In this document: positions 9,478-17,847 of the stretch, piece after piece
Layout of the letters: each line of letters begins with the position of its first letter
Numbering within the stretch: position 1 is the first letter of the stretch
Source: G963663365 sp963663365
GTDB lineage: Bacteria > Hinthialibacterota > Hinthialibacteria > Hinthialibacterales > G963663365
Length of the DNA: 64,000 nt
Assembly (NCBI GenBank): GCA_963663365.2
Contig: CAXXIH010000001.1
Coordinates: forward strand, 1,116,001 to 1,180,000
Reading direction: 5' to 3'
Position numbers and translations under genes: made by a program
The notes under the pieces: generated by a model
The model's database searches: none
What the model was told of the DNA's origin: nothing
What the model saw: the letters and a program-made list of their open reading frames with translations, nothing else

Positions 9478-11142
9478 ATGCGGAAGCATCTCCAAACCCT
9501 TGGCGTTGCGTTGTTGCTCGCGCCGATCATGGTTCTATTTTTGCCTGCCGAAAACTCACAGGGCCTGTCTGAGGCTCTGCGCTGGGGGCCATCTGAATTA
9601 CAGCGGTTGTTTACCTCTGTATGGTTGGCATTGGCGGCGGGTACGGTAGCTTGTGTGGCCGCTTTCCCTCTGTTGCCGCTCTTGGCGCGGGAACGGTCTA
9701 TGGCGCGTCCATGGGTTTGCCTGCCGCTGATAGTTTTGGCTACGCCCCCCTTTTTAATCGCTTCCGGCTTGATTGCTTTGCCTGCACGGTTGGCATCGTA
9801 TGGCGGCGCCCGGTTTGTAATTCCACCGGTTGGTACGGAACTTCCCTCGGGGGGTATTAGTACGATCCTTTTTGGTCCGGTTGGGTGCCTATTCAGTTAT
9901 GCCCTGGCATTTTGGCCGATCCCTTTTCTTGTTGCCGGAATGTTGCGGAAACCATTTAGCCGAAGCGCCGAGTTTTCCGTCCAACTTCTAGCCAAGAGAT
10001 CTTGGATAAGTCATGCCGGACGCAAAGTGTTTTGGCAATTGGATTGGCCGCGTCTTTGGCCCGGCTATGCCGCCGGCGGGATGCTAGTGACAGCCTTGGT
10101 CTTAGGTGATTCTCTTGTGGCGGAGATTCACCAAATGGACACGGTTATGTTGGATGTCTCTCTGAATTTGGCCGGGCAGCATGATATTGCCGGTTCGGCC
10201 CTTTCCGCCTTGCCGCTTACGTTACTGATCTTTTTTGTTGTATTTGCGATGTCCTATTTGTTAAAGCGATCCGGATCTTGGAGCCAAATAGCGATTGGGG
10301 AAGACAAGGGGCCTACCGGATTGGGAGGGGGCGACGGGGATGAGGCAACGCCCGCCTCCGAGCGATTCGATATTCGGCCGTTCTTGCCATTGCTGGTCCT
10401 CACGGCAGTTTCTTTGGGGGTGCCATTACTCAGCTTGTCTTTGGGAGTCCATTCCTGGCATTCGTTTCTGAATGGATTGCGTTCCAATATCAATTATTTC
10501 AAGGCAACACTTATCTATAGCCTTTGTGCGGCGCTCGTGTTGGTATGGCTCGCAGCCCGCAATGGAATGCGCTGGGCTGAATGCTATGGACCACCGGGCA
10601 GAGGTGCGCGCTTGTTTACATTTGCCGCACTTCTGTTGGTGTTATTGCCGGAGCCGCTTATTGCAGTAGGGATGGCGCGTTGCGCTACTCTCGCCGCCAA
10701 ACTGTTCAGTTTATTAGGGCTTGCTATTGATCCACGCGCCACCCGTCTCATGGTAATTGCCGGATTGGTTTGGCGTTGGCTGATCATTGCCGCCGGATTG
10801 GCTTGGTATATTCGTCTACGGCTGCATCGCACAATTTTGCGGGCGCTGGCCTGCGGCATGACGGCGAAACGTAGCCGCATTTGCATTTCTTGGCCTGAGA
10901 GTTTTTTGCCACTTACGGCGGCATTTCTATTAATTGTGGTTTTAACATCAGGCGATGCGGTTGTTACGAAATTCGTGATGCCCCCGGGCGGCGATAGTCT
11001 CGCTGTTGTTTTTTATGATTTATTGCACTACGGAATGGATGAGCAAACGGCTGCAGCCGGTTTACTGTTGCTTGTATTGCCTTTGGTGGTTTTGATTGTA
11101 ATTGGGAAAATCTGGAACCGAGCGAAGGAGATTCAATTCTGA
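9478..11142 (+). CDS. ABC importer permease, fused two-domain type (FbpB/ThiP-like)
   Basis: This 554-residue inner membrane protein has about twelve hydrophobic helices arranged as two halves, separated by a hydrophilic stretch near residues 270-300. This is the fused architecture of FbpB and ThiP permeases. The second half starts with a new set of helices after the FDIRPFLPLLVL segment. It forms the channel for the binding protein at 8318 and shares a TGATG stop-start overlap with the ATPase gene, a sign of translational coupling. The first helix begins at residue 8, so ATG 9478 is reasonable even though no clear ribosome site precedes it. Bases 9341-9477 contain no gene. Confidence 0.82.
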   Translation: MRKHLQTLGVALLLAPIMVLFLPAENSQGLSEALRWGPSELQRLFTSVWLALAAGTVACVAAFPLLPLLARERSMARPWVCLPLIVLATPPFLIASGLIALPARLASYGGARFVIPPVGTELPSGGISTILFGPVGCLFSYALAFWPIPFLVAGMLRKPFSRSAEFSVQLLAKRSWISHAGRKVFWQLDWPRLWPGYAAGGMLVTALVLGDSLVAEIHQMDTVMLDVSLNLAGQHDIAGSALSALPLTLLIFFVVFAMSYLLKRSGSWSQIAIGEDKGPTGLGGGDGDEATPASERFDIRPFLPLLVLTAVSLGVPLLSLSLGVHSWHSFLNGLRSNINYFKATLIYSLCAALVLVWLAARNGMRWAECYGPPGRGARLFTFAALLLVLLPEPLIAVGMARCATLAAKLFSLLGLAIDPRATRLMVIAGLVWRWLIIAAGLAWYIRLRLHRTILRALACGMTAKRSRICISWPESFLPLTAAFLLIVVLTSGDAVVTKFVMPPGGDSLAVVFYDLLHYGMDEQTAAAGLLLLVLPLVVLIVIGKIWNRAKEIQF

Positions 11143-12179
11143 TGCCACGTCTCAGCGTTCGCAGTGTTGCCGGAGGCGGTGATGGCCGTGTCTTGAAGGG
11201 TATCGATTTCGAAATCGAAGCCGGAGAGCTTATTGTTGTGTTGGGGCCATCCGGCGCGGGAAAAACAACCCTTTTGGAGTGCATTGCCGGGCTTCAAAAG
11301 CCATCCCAAGGCATCATTGAGATCGGGGGCACGGTCGTTTTCGGTCCCGGTGTGGATTTACCGCCGCGTGAACGGGGAATCGGTATTGCCTATCAAGACC
11401 TTGGGCTTTGGCCTCATGTGAATGTCTTGGATCATGTTTCTTTGTGTCTTGAGAAAAAGCGCAGTACCTCATCGAGAAACATCGATTCAATGATGGTGCT
11501 GGAACGCCTCAATCTGCGGGGGAAAATGCTTTCCTTGCCGGGCCAGCTATCCGGAGGAGAGCGGCGGCGGCTAGCTTTGGCTCGCGCCCTAGCCTGTTCA
11601 CCGAAGGTATTGCTTTTGGATGAGCCAATGGCGGGGGCTGACGCCGCTCTAAGGGATGTATTGATCGGCGTGATTCGAGAAGTCCATGAGCGGGCCAAGT
11701 CTGCAACGATCATGGTTACTCACAGACTGGATGAGGCTCTGGCTTTGGCTGACCGCATTGCCATTCTTTCGCAAGGCTCATTGCATCAAATGGGTGGGAA
11801 AGAAGATGTGTACAACCATCCATTGACCCGGTCCGCCGCCCGCCTGATGGGATTTGAGAACACGGTTCCGGCTGAGGTGATGGGAGAGTATGTCAATCAG
11901 CTCGTGCCCTTGGAGCGCCAAAGAGAACTAGGCGCGCGCGACCAGTGGGCTGTGGCGATACGGGCCAGGGATATTCATCTACCCATGCAGGATGAAGATG
12001 GGCATGGACAGTTGTGGACAGGCACGGTAATCGATTCCCGCTTTGCGGGAGGCTGTTATCAAACGGTTCTTAATGTCGGCAATTTCGAAATTACGGTTCT
12101 TTCTTCAAGATATTTTGAATCTCAAAAACAACTTAAATTGGCAGTGGATGACCGGTTTCAAATCGTTGAAAATTGGTAA
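11142..12179 (+). CDS. ABC importer ATP-binding protein (FbpC/PotA-like)
   Basis: This 345-residue ATPase has Walker A GPSGAGKTT at residues 35-43, signature LSGGERRRLALARAL, Walker B VLLLDEPMAGAD and the switch histidine in VTHRLDEAL. The last 110 residues form a TOBE-like domain, typical of ATPases serving periplasmic binding-protein importers. It completes the importer with the two preceding genes, with which it overlaps by one base. The gene ends 41 bases before the NHL lipoprotein gene, so these may be co-transcribed. Confidence 0.88.
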   Translation: MPRLSVRSVAGGGDGRVLKGIDFEIEAGELIVVLGPSGAGKTTLLECIAGLQKPSQGIIEIGGTVVFGPGVDLPPRERGIGIAYQDLGLWPHVNVLDHVSLCLEKKRSTSSRNIDSMMVLERLNLRGKMLSLPGQLSGGERRRLALARALACSPKVLLLDEPMAGADAALRDVLIGVIREVHERAKSATIMVTHRLDEALALADRIAILSQGSLHQMGGKEDVYNHPLTRSAARLMGFENTVPAEVMGEYVNQLVPLERQRELGARDQWAVAIRARDIHLPMQDEDGHGQLWTGTVIDSRFAGGCYQTVLNVGNFEITVLSSRYFESQKQLKLAVDDRFQIVENW

Positions 12180-12220
12180 CTGCAAGCCAATTGACGATGT
12201 TGAACCGTTGAAGATAGATA

Positions 12221-13276
12221 ATGGTGAATTTTAAACCCTATGGCGGCGTTTTCGGCTTTGCACCACGGATTCACGCGATTCTTTTAATTTTGGGAAGCGC
12301 AATTCTCCTTTGTGGTTCATGTACAAAATCCACGCCCGAAAGTGAGACGCTTGATGTCGAGCATTGGAGCGGACCCGGAGATGAACCCGGTTTTTTAACT
12401 CGGCCGCGCGGCCTGATTGCCAGCGAAGACCGTCTCTATGTCGTTGACCGTTCAGGACGTCTGAATGTCTTCGATCTGGAAGGGAATTTCGTTCATTATT
12501 GGATCCTGCAAAAGCAAAAACGCGGCACGCCGACCAGCCTGCTTTTGGCTCATGACGGCAATCTTATTGTGCCGGACACCCATAACAGCCGTGTCCTGGA
12601 GTTTTCGCCCATGGGCGAGCTCTTATGGTCGTACGGGAGCTATGGAGATGGGCCGGGGCAATTTTCTTTTGTGACCGCCGTGGAGCAGACCGAAGAAGGA
12701 TGTTGGCTGATTGCCGAATACGGTTTCACCGACCGCATTCAAATAATTAGCCCCGAACTTGATTACATCGACTCATTTGGCGAGTACGGCGACGGTCCGG
12801 GGCAGTTTTCCCGGATCATGGGGATGACCATGGCTCCCGGAGGGATGTTGTATGTAGCCGATAGCGTCAATAACAGGATTCAGGCCCTCAAGGTCGATGG
12901 TCATAAAATCTCCTATGTCCTTCAATTTGGGGGATTTGGGAAGGATCATGGACAACTAACCTATCCCTATGACATCCGCTATTCAGCGGATACGCGGCTC
13001 GATCAAAGGGGAATTCTCTATGTTTGTGAGTATGGAAGCCACCGTATCCAACGGTTCACGCTTGATGGCAAGCCATTAGGCACTTGGGGTAAGGTGGGCA
13101 ATAAGGACGGTGAATTGTGGAATCCTTGGGGAGTCTGCGTTCTTCCCGACTATCGAGTCGCCGTGGCGGATGCCGACAATCACCGCATTACTGTGATCGG
13201 CGATAAGGGATGGATTTTGCCGTCGCAGGCGCCTCCCCAAACGGAGGGGACGGGCGTGCAGGCGGCGGGGGCGTGA
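12221..13276 (+). CDS. NHL-repeat beta-propeller lipoprotein
   Basis: This 351-residue exported protein has a hydrophobic leader ending at CGSC, with cysteine 34 the probable lipidation site; the lipobox is imperfect because the -3 residue is cysteine. The mature part is a string of NHL repeats: variants of a YGDGPGQFS motif followed by LYVADSVNNRIQ-type strands recur about every 45-50 residues and should form a six-bladed propeller. Such proteins usually bind protein or glycan partners at the cell surface. The function here is unknown. The ribosome site is weak (GAAG). It lies between the importer and the VWA protein, in the same direction as both. Confidence 0.78.
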   Translation: MVNFKPYGGVFGFAPRIHAILLILGSAILLCGSCTKSTPESETLDVEHWSGPGDEPGFLTRPRGLIASEDRLYVVDRSGRLNVFDLEGNFVHYWILQKQKRGTPTSLLLAHDGNLIVPDTHNSRVLEFSPMGELLWSYGSYGDGPGQFSFVTAVEQTEEGCWLIAEYGFTDRIQIISPELDYIDSFGEYGDGPGQFSRIMGMTMAPGGMLYVADSVNNRIQALKVDGHKISYVLQFGGFGKDHGQLTYPYDIRYSADTRLDQRGILYVCEYGSHRIQRFTLDGKPLGTWGKVGNKDGELWNPWGVCVLPDYRVAVADADNHRITVIGDKGWILPSQAPPQTEGTGVQAAGA

Positions 13277-13379
13277 CGCTTCCTTGGTTTCACACGTTCA
13301 TTGAGAGATAAACGGCGTTTGGGATTCTCTTATTGGCGGGCCATGCGGAAGTCTCAAATTGCGTACGGAGGGTTCTTTT

Positions 13380-13484
13380 ATGTTCCGTGCTGCGGACAAA
13401 TCTTTTGAAATCGATTATCCTAATTCACAACAATCTCAATTCCTTAAGCCAGAGGGATTTGGGAGCACTGATCCGGCGGGTTGA
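13380..13484 (+). CDS. Possible 34-residue small protein
   Basis: This short reading frame starts with ATG preceded by GGAGGG at a good distance (seven bases) and ends with TGA. It encodes a hydrophilic 34-residue peptide beginning MFRAADKSFE with no recognisable domain. It is the only candidate gene in the 289-base gap between the NHL lipoprotein and the large VWA gene. The strong ribosome site is the only evidence, and it could instead be a leader peptide. I see no clear terminator in this gap. Confidence 0.3.
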   Translation: MFRAADKSFEIDYPNSQQSQFLKPEGFGSTDPAG

Positions 13485-13565
13485 GGCATGATTGAAACAT
13501 GCGGTGGATGTGTCCCTAGCGGAGGGCTCATCATTGATCGAGAGGTATTCAGGGACTAGGGAATC

Positions 13566-16500
13566 GTGGATTTTCTGAAGGCATTCCATATTGAATTTAT
13601 CCGGCCTTGGATGCTTTTGCTCCTGTTGCTGGTTCCATGGATCATTTATCAAGCACGGGGCGTGCGGATTTTAAGCACGTTCCGGAAACGCTTGGCGATA
13701 GGGCTTCGGATTTTTCTGATCGTCCTTCTGGTCCTGGCCTTGGCCGAGCCTCAATGGAGGAAATCCGGGGAAGGTCTGACCGTTTTCTTTCTACTTGATA
13801 ACTCCGAAAGCATTCCCGCGGAACAGCGCGAGTACGGGCTGGAATTTATCAATCATCAAATTAAAACCGGCAAACAAGATGAAGACCGTTGCGGTCTGAT
13901 TGTGTTCGGCAAAGATGCCGTCATAGAGTCAGAAGCCCGGCAATATATGAGTGTCGCTCAGCTTAGCTCGATTGTTGATGCGCGCGGCACCGATATAGCC
14001 GGTGCGATTCGCCTGGCGATGGCTGCGTTTCCTCCTGATGCGGCCAAACGCATTGTTTTGCTCAGTGATGGAAATCAAACTTCAGGCGATGCCGAACTTG
14101 AAGCTAAGCGTGCCGCGGCCAAAGACGTCGAAATATCAGTTGCCCCTCTTCGCTATGTGTATGACCAGGAAATTGTCTTGCGCGAAGTGGTCATGCCCAG
14201 CCATGTCCGCACCGATGAGCCGTTTGATGTCAAAGTGCTGGTCGATTCACTTTATGAAGGCGATGCGACGCTTCGCTTGTATGGCGATGGTCAACTTGTG
14301 ACTGAACAGCCGGTGACATTAGAAAAGGGTTTGAATGCGTTTGTGGTCACCCAAGAGACCGATGCCGGGGGATTTCACAGTTATACGGCCGTTGTCGAAG
14401 CCGCAGATGATGCGCGTCCTGATAACAACCGTGGTTCCGGATTTGTTGTGATTCGCGGGTTGCCCCGGGTCTTAATCCTTGACGGCGCTGACGGTGCAAA
14501 CTCTCAATATCTGGCTGCGGCTCTTAATGCTGAGGGGATGAGTGTCGAAGTGCGCGGACCTTCCGGTGCGCCGGGCAGTTTGGCGGAATTTGAGGCTTAC
14601 GATGCTATCGTTCTGGCTGATTTTGCCGCCTCGTATTTATCGCATGATCAAATGCTGATGATTCAAAGTGCAGTGCGGGATTTCGGCACCGGACTGTTGA
14701 TGATCGGCGGTGAAGACAGTTTTGGCAGCGGTGGTTACCTCAATACACCTATCGAGCAGGCGCTGCCCGTCTCGATGGATATCAAACAACGAAAAGTGAT
14801 TCCCAGTGGCGCGCTGGCGATGATTATGCACACCTGCGAAATCGCGCAGGGCAATTATTGGGCACAGCAAATCTCTCTGGCGGCCTTGGATGTTTTAAGC
14901 CCGCAGGACTACGTAGGCTTTCTACGCTATAGCAACACCCAAGGCGAGAGTTGGCTCTTTCCTCTTGGACCTGCCGGGAATAAGAAAGACCAAAAGAAAC
15001 TTCTAAGCACACTTTCATGGCAGGACATTGGCGATATGCCAAGCTTCGATTATTCGTTGAGGTTGGCGTATCAGGGTTTAACCGATCCGGGGATTCCCTG
15101 CAATCTGAAGCACATCGTTATTATTTCAGATGGAGATCCGCAGCCGCCCAGCCAGGCTTTGGCCAGCAAAATCAAGAGCGCCGGAATTACAATCAGTACC
15201 GTGACCATTGCGCCGCATACTCCCAACAGCGTTGCGGTGATGAAGAATCTGGCGCAGTGGGGCGGCGGCAATGCCTATTATGTTCAGGACAACCAAGAAT
15301 TGCCGCGTATTTTTGCCAAAGAGGCGACAACCGTAAAACGCGGACTAATTATCGAAGAGCCTTTCACACCGGCGATTACGCGTATGCATGAAGCTTTGTT
15401 GGGATTTCCACAGGGATTTCCCGATTTGTTAGGGTATGTGATTGTCACGCCCAAACCCAATGCCGATCTTTGTATGGTAACGCATCAGGAAGATCCTCTG
15501 TTTTCGACATGGCGGCATGGAATCGGTAAAGCGGCTGCCTGGACATCCGATGCGGCTCCGCGTTGGGGGCAAAACTGGATCAGTTGGGATGGATACGTTC
15601 AATTTTGGTCGCAGGTTGTGCGTTGGTTGCTCCCGGAAAGCGAAGACCAGAACATCCAGGTTACAACTTCGATTGAAGGTGACCGGGCACGGATTGTGGT
15701 CGATGCGGTCAATGATGATGGCCAGTTTTTGAACGGTCTTAATTTCGCGGGGAGCACACGGGTCGATCCGAGTATCGGCAATCAAGGGATTGAATTCCGG
15801 CATACCGCGCCGGGCCGTTATGAGGCAACTTTCCCGGTATCCGATCCCGGAAGCCATATGATGTCTCTTCGCTATAAAGGAGAAGACGCAAGCGGGGAAA
15901 TCATAGAAGGCCAGGTTACCTCCGGTCTGGCTGTGCCTTTTTCGCCTGAGCAAGCTTCAACCACAAGCAATGAGCGTATTTTAGAACTTGTTGCTGAAGC
16001 GGGCGGGGGCAAAGTTATTAGTCACGAAGATGATGCTTTTACGCACGACTTAGCATTTTCCCGGGAAATCACGCCGCTTTGGCCGTTACTCCTTGCTGTT
16101 GGATTGATTTTATTTTTCTTGGATATCGCCCAAAGGCGTTTGGTTATCGATACCCGGCAGATGCGTGAAGCCTGGGCGCGCTTAAAGGCCCGAATACCAT
16201 TGCCGGCATTTTTGAAACCGGCGGCGGTTGGTCCGGCGACTGAAGAAATCGGCAGTTTGATGCAGGCCAAGACACGGGCTCTAAAAGGCGCTCCCCGCCC
16301 CGCAGCCGAGCAGTATCAACGGGAACGAGGCCAAGGCGAGGCTGTGGGTGAAGAACATCCCGGTGAAACCCGTGAAGATCTTTTGACCCGTCTTGACCGG
16401 CTGGCATCGGAAGGCGTTGAAGATCAAGCCGTCAAACCGGCACAAAGAGAACATCCGGCCTCAAAACCGGACGATACCGGCCAGGCTGTGCCCGAACCAC

Positions 16501-16586
16501 TGGATCGCAGTCCATCCGGGAAATACACCGGCTCGCTCCTGGAAGCCAAACGCCGGGCTCAAGAGAAATTCAAACAGAAGGATTAA
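13566..16586 (+). CDS. Large VWA-domain membrane protein with amidotransferase-like domain
   Basis: This protein has 1006 residues. Two N-terminal helices (about 15-28 and 44-60) are followed by a von Willebrand A domain whose metal site DNSES lies at residues 78-82. Residues about 300-410 resemble a class I glutamine amidotransferase fold (LILDGADGANS, then MIGGEDSFGSGGY). A second VWA-like part follows (HIVIISDGDPQPP). A membrane helix lies near 838-856, with a long charged, low-complexity tail after it. This matches the large VWA proteins encoded with MoxR ATPases in planctomycete-like bacteria. Substrates of such proteins are unknown; MoxR is thought to remodel VWA partners. The start is GTG with AGGG five bases before it. 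Confidence 0.8.
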   Translation: MDFLKAFHIEFIRPWMLLLLLLVPWIIYQARGVRILSTFRKRLAIGLRIFLIVLLVLALAEPQWRKSGEGLTVFFLLDNSESIPAEQREYGLEFINHQIKTGKQDEDRCGLIVFGKDAVIESEARQYMSVAQLSSIVDARGTDIAGAIRLAMAAFPPDAAKRIVLLSDGNQTSGDAELEAKRAAAKDVEISVAPLRYVYDQEIVLREVVMPSHVRTDEPFDVKVLVDSLYEGDATLRLYGDGQLVTEQPVTLEKGLNAFVVTQETDAGGFHSYTAVVEAADDARPDNNRGSGFVVIRGLPRVLILDGADGANSQYLAAALNAEGMSVEVRGPSGAPGSLAEFEAYDAIVLADFAASYLSHDQMLMIQSAVRDFGTGLLMIGGEDSFGSGGYLNTPIEQALPVSMDIKQRKVIPSGALAMIMHTCEIAQGNYWAQQISLAALDVLSPQDYVGFLRYSNTQGESWLFPLGPAGNKKDQKKLLSTLSWQDIGDMPSFDYSLRLAYQGLTDPGIPCNLKHIVIISDGDPQPPSQALASKIKSAGITISTVTIAPHTPNSVAVMKNLAQWGGGNAYYVQDNQELPRIFAKEATTVKRGLIIEEPFTPAITRMHEALLGFPQGFPDLLGYVIVTPKPNADLCMVTHQEDPLFSTWRHGIGKAAAWTSDAAPRWGQNWISWDGYVQFWSQVVRWLLPESEDQNIQVTTSIEGDRARIVVDAVNDDGQFLNGLNFAGSTRVDPSIGNQGIEFRHTAPGRYEATFPVSDPGSHMMSLRYKGEDASGEIIEGQVTSGLAVPFSPEQASTTSNERILELVAEAGGGKVISHEDDAFTHDLAFSREITPLWPLLLAVGLILFFLDIAQRRLVIDTRQMREAWARLKARIPLPAFLKPAAVGPATEEIGSLMQAKTRALKGAPRPAAEQYQRERGQGEAVGEEHPGETREDLLTRLDRLASEGVEDQAVKPAQREHPASKPDDTGQAVPEPLDRSPSGKYTGSLLEAKRRAQEKFKQKD

Positions 16587-16590
16587 TCTT

Positions 16591-16615
16591 TTAACCATCA
16601 AATTGCGATGGTTAA
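16591..16615 (+). other. Intergenic hairpin between the VWA and MoxR genes
   Basis: TTAACCATC and GATGGTTAA form a perfect nine-base stem with a seven-base loop, starting four bases after the VWA stop codon. The bases after it are A-rich rather than T-rich, so it is not a standard terminator on this strand. It could be an RNA processing or stability element inside the operon. Confidence 0.4.
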
Positions 16616-16693
16616 GAAAGAAAATGGATTGTTTGAGGAACTTTGTTGAAAAAAGCAACCGACACGACTATTGCGTGTGAAGGGAGTCAGTAA

Positions 16694-17737
16694 ATGTCCA
16701 CCGATCAACCTAATTCCGGCCAGCCGATGGATGCCATCAGTGCAATCGAAGAACGTACAGAGGCTTTTCGTGAAAACTTCAACAGGCTTTCCGAAGAAAT
16801 CGGGAAAGTGATTGTCGGCAACGATGAAATTGTACGTGGGGCATTAGCCGCCATTTTTGCGGGAGGCCACGCCTTGTTGGAAGGTGTTCCCGGACTGGGT
16901 AAGACCATGCTGGTAAGAACCATCTCCCAGTGTCTCTCGCTATCGTTTTCACGTATCCAATTCACTCCGGATTTAATGCCTGCCGATATTGTCGGCACGA
17001 ATGTGATCGATCAAGATCAAACCGGCGCTCGGAGTTTCCGTTTTGAGCGGGGACCGGTATTTGCCAACGTCCTGCTGGCTGATGAAATCAACCGGGCCAC
17101 ACCGAAAACACAGTCCGCGTTGCTCGAAGCAATGCAGGAACATTCGGTTACCGTGGCTCAAACCACATACAAACTGGAGGAACCGTTCCTGGTTCTGGCA
17201 ACTCAGAATCCCCTGGAAATGGAAGGAACGTATCCTTTGCCTGAAGCCCAAGTGGACCGGTTTCTATTTAAGTTGATCGTGCGCTTTCCTGATCGTGATG
17301 AACTGACCGAGATTTTGGTGCGCACGACCGACCGTGATGAACCGGATGTCAGACCTGTACTGGATGGTCCAAACGTTTTGGCGATGCGCACATTGGTCCG
17401 TGAAGTGCCTATTGCCACGCATGTGCGTGATTACGCTGTCAGGCTTGTATTGGGCACGCATCCGGACAGCCCTGAAGCGGTCTCAATGGTCAAGCAATTT
17501 GTACGCTATGGAGCCAGCCCGAGGGCCGCGCAATCGCTGATTCTCGCTGCAAAAATCAACGCCCTTTTGGACGGACGCTACAACGCCAGCTTCGACGATG
17601 TCGCCGCATGGGCTTTGCCGGCCATGCGGCACCGTGTAATTCTCAATTTTGAGGGTGAGGCTGAGGCGATAACCACAGATCAAGTCCTGAATAATCTTCT
17701 GGAAGAGATACCCCGCACGGCTACGGCGAATGTTTGA
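16694..17737 (+). CDS. MoxR-family AAA+ ATPase
   Basis: This 347-residue ATPase has Walker A GVPGLGKT at residues 64-71, a Walker B LLADEINRA and the typical TQNPLEMEGTYPLPEAQ(V)DRF sensor region, followed by the C-terminal lid. MoxR proteins act as chaperone-like ATPases that activate or assemble partner complexes, usually through VWA and DUF58 proteins encoded nearby. All of those partners are present here. A GAAGGGAG site lies upstream of the ATG. The 110 bases after the gene contain the paired complementary segments noted at 17762-17802. Confidence 0.93.
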   Translation: MSTDQPNSGQPMDAISAIEERTEAFRENFNRLSEEIGKVIVGNDEIVRGALAAIFAGGHALLEGVPGLGKTMLVRTISQCLSLSFSRIQFTPDLMPADIVGTNVIDQDQTGARSFRFERGPVFANVLLADEINRATPKTQSALLEAMQEHSVTVAQTTYKLEEPFLVLATQNPLEMEGTYPLPEAQVDRFLFKLIVRFPDRDELTEILVRTTDRDEPDVRPVLDGPNVLAMRTLVREVPIATHVRDYAVRLVLGTHPDSPEAVSMVKQFVRYGASPRAAQSLILAAKINALLDGRYNASFDDVAAWALPAMRHRVILNFEGEAEAITTDQVLNNLLEEIPRTATANV

Positions 17738-17847
17738 GATAGTCAGCTCGTCAATAGATGGACCTTACCAACGGTCATTGAATAAGGTTTTCAGATCGTT
17801 GGGGCCTTTTGTAGAGCTGAAACTGCGCCTGGTGAATTGAGGGGAGA

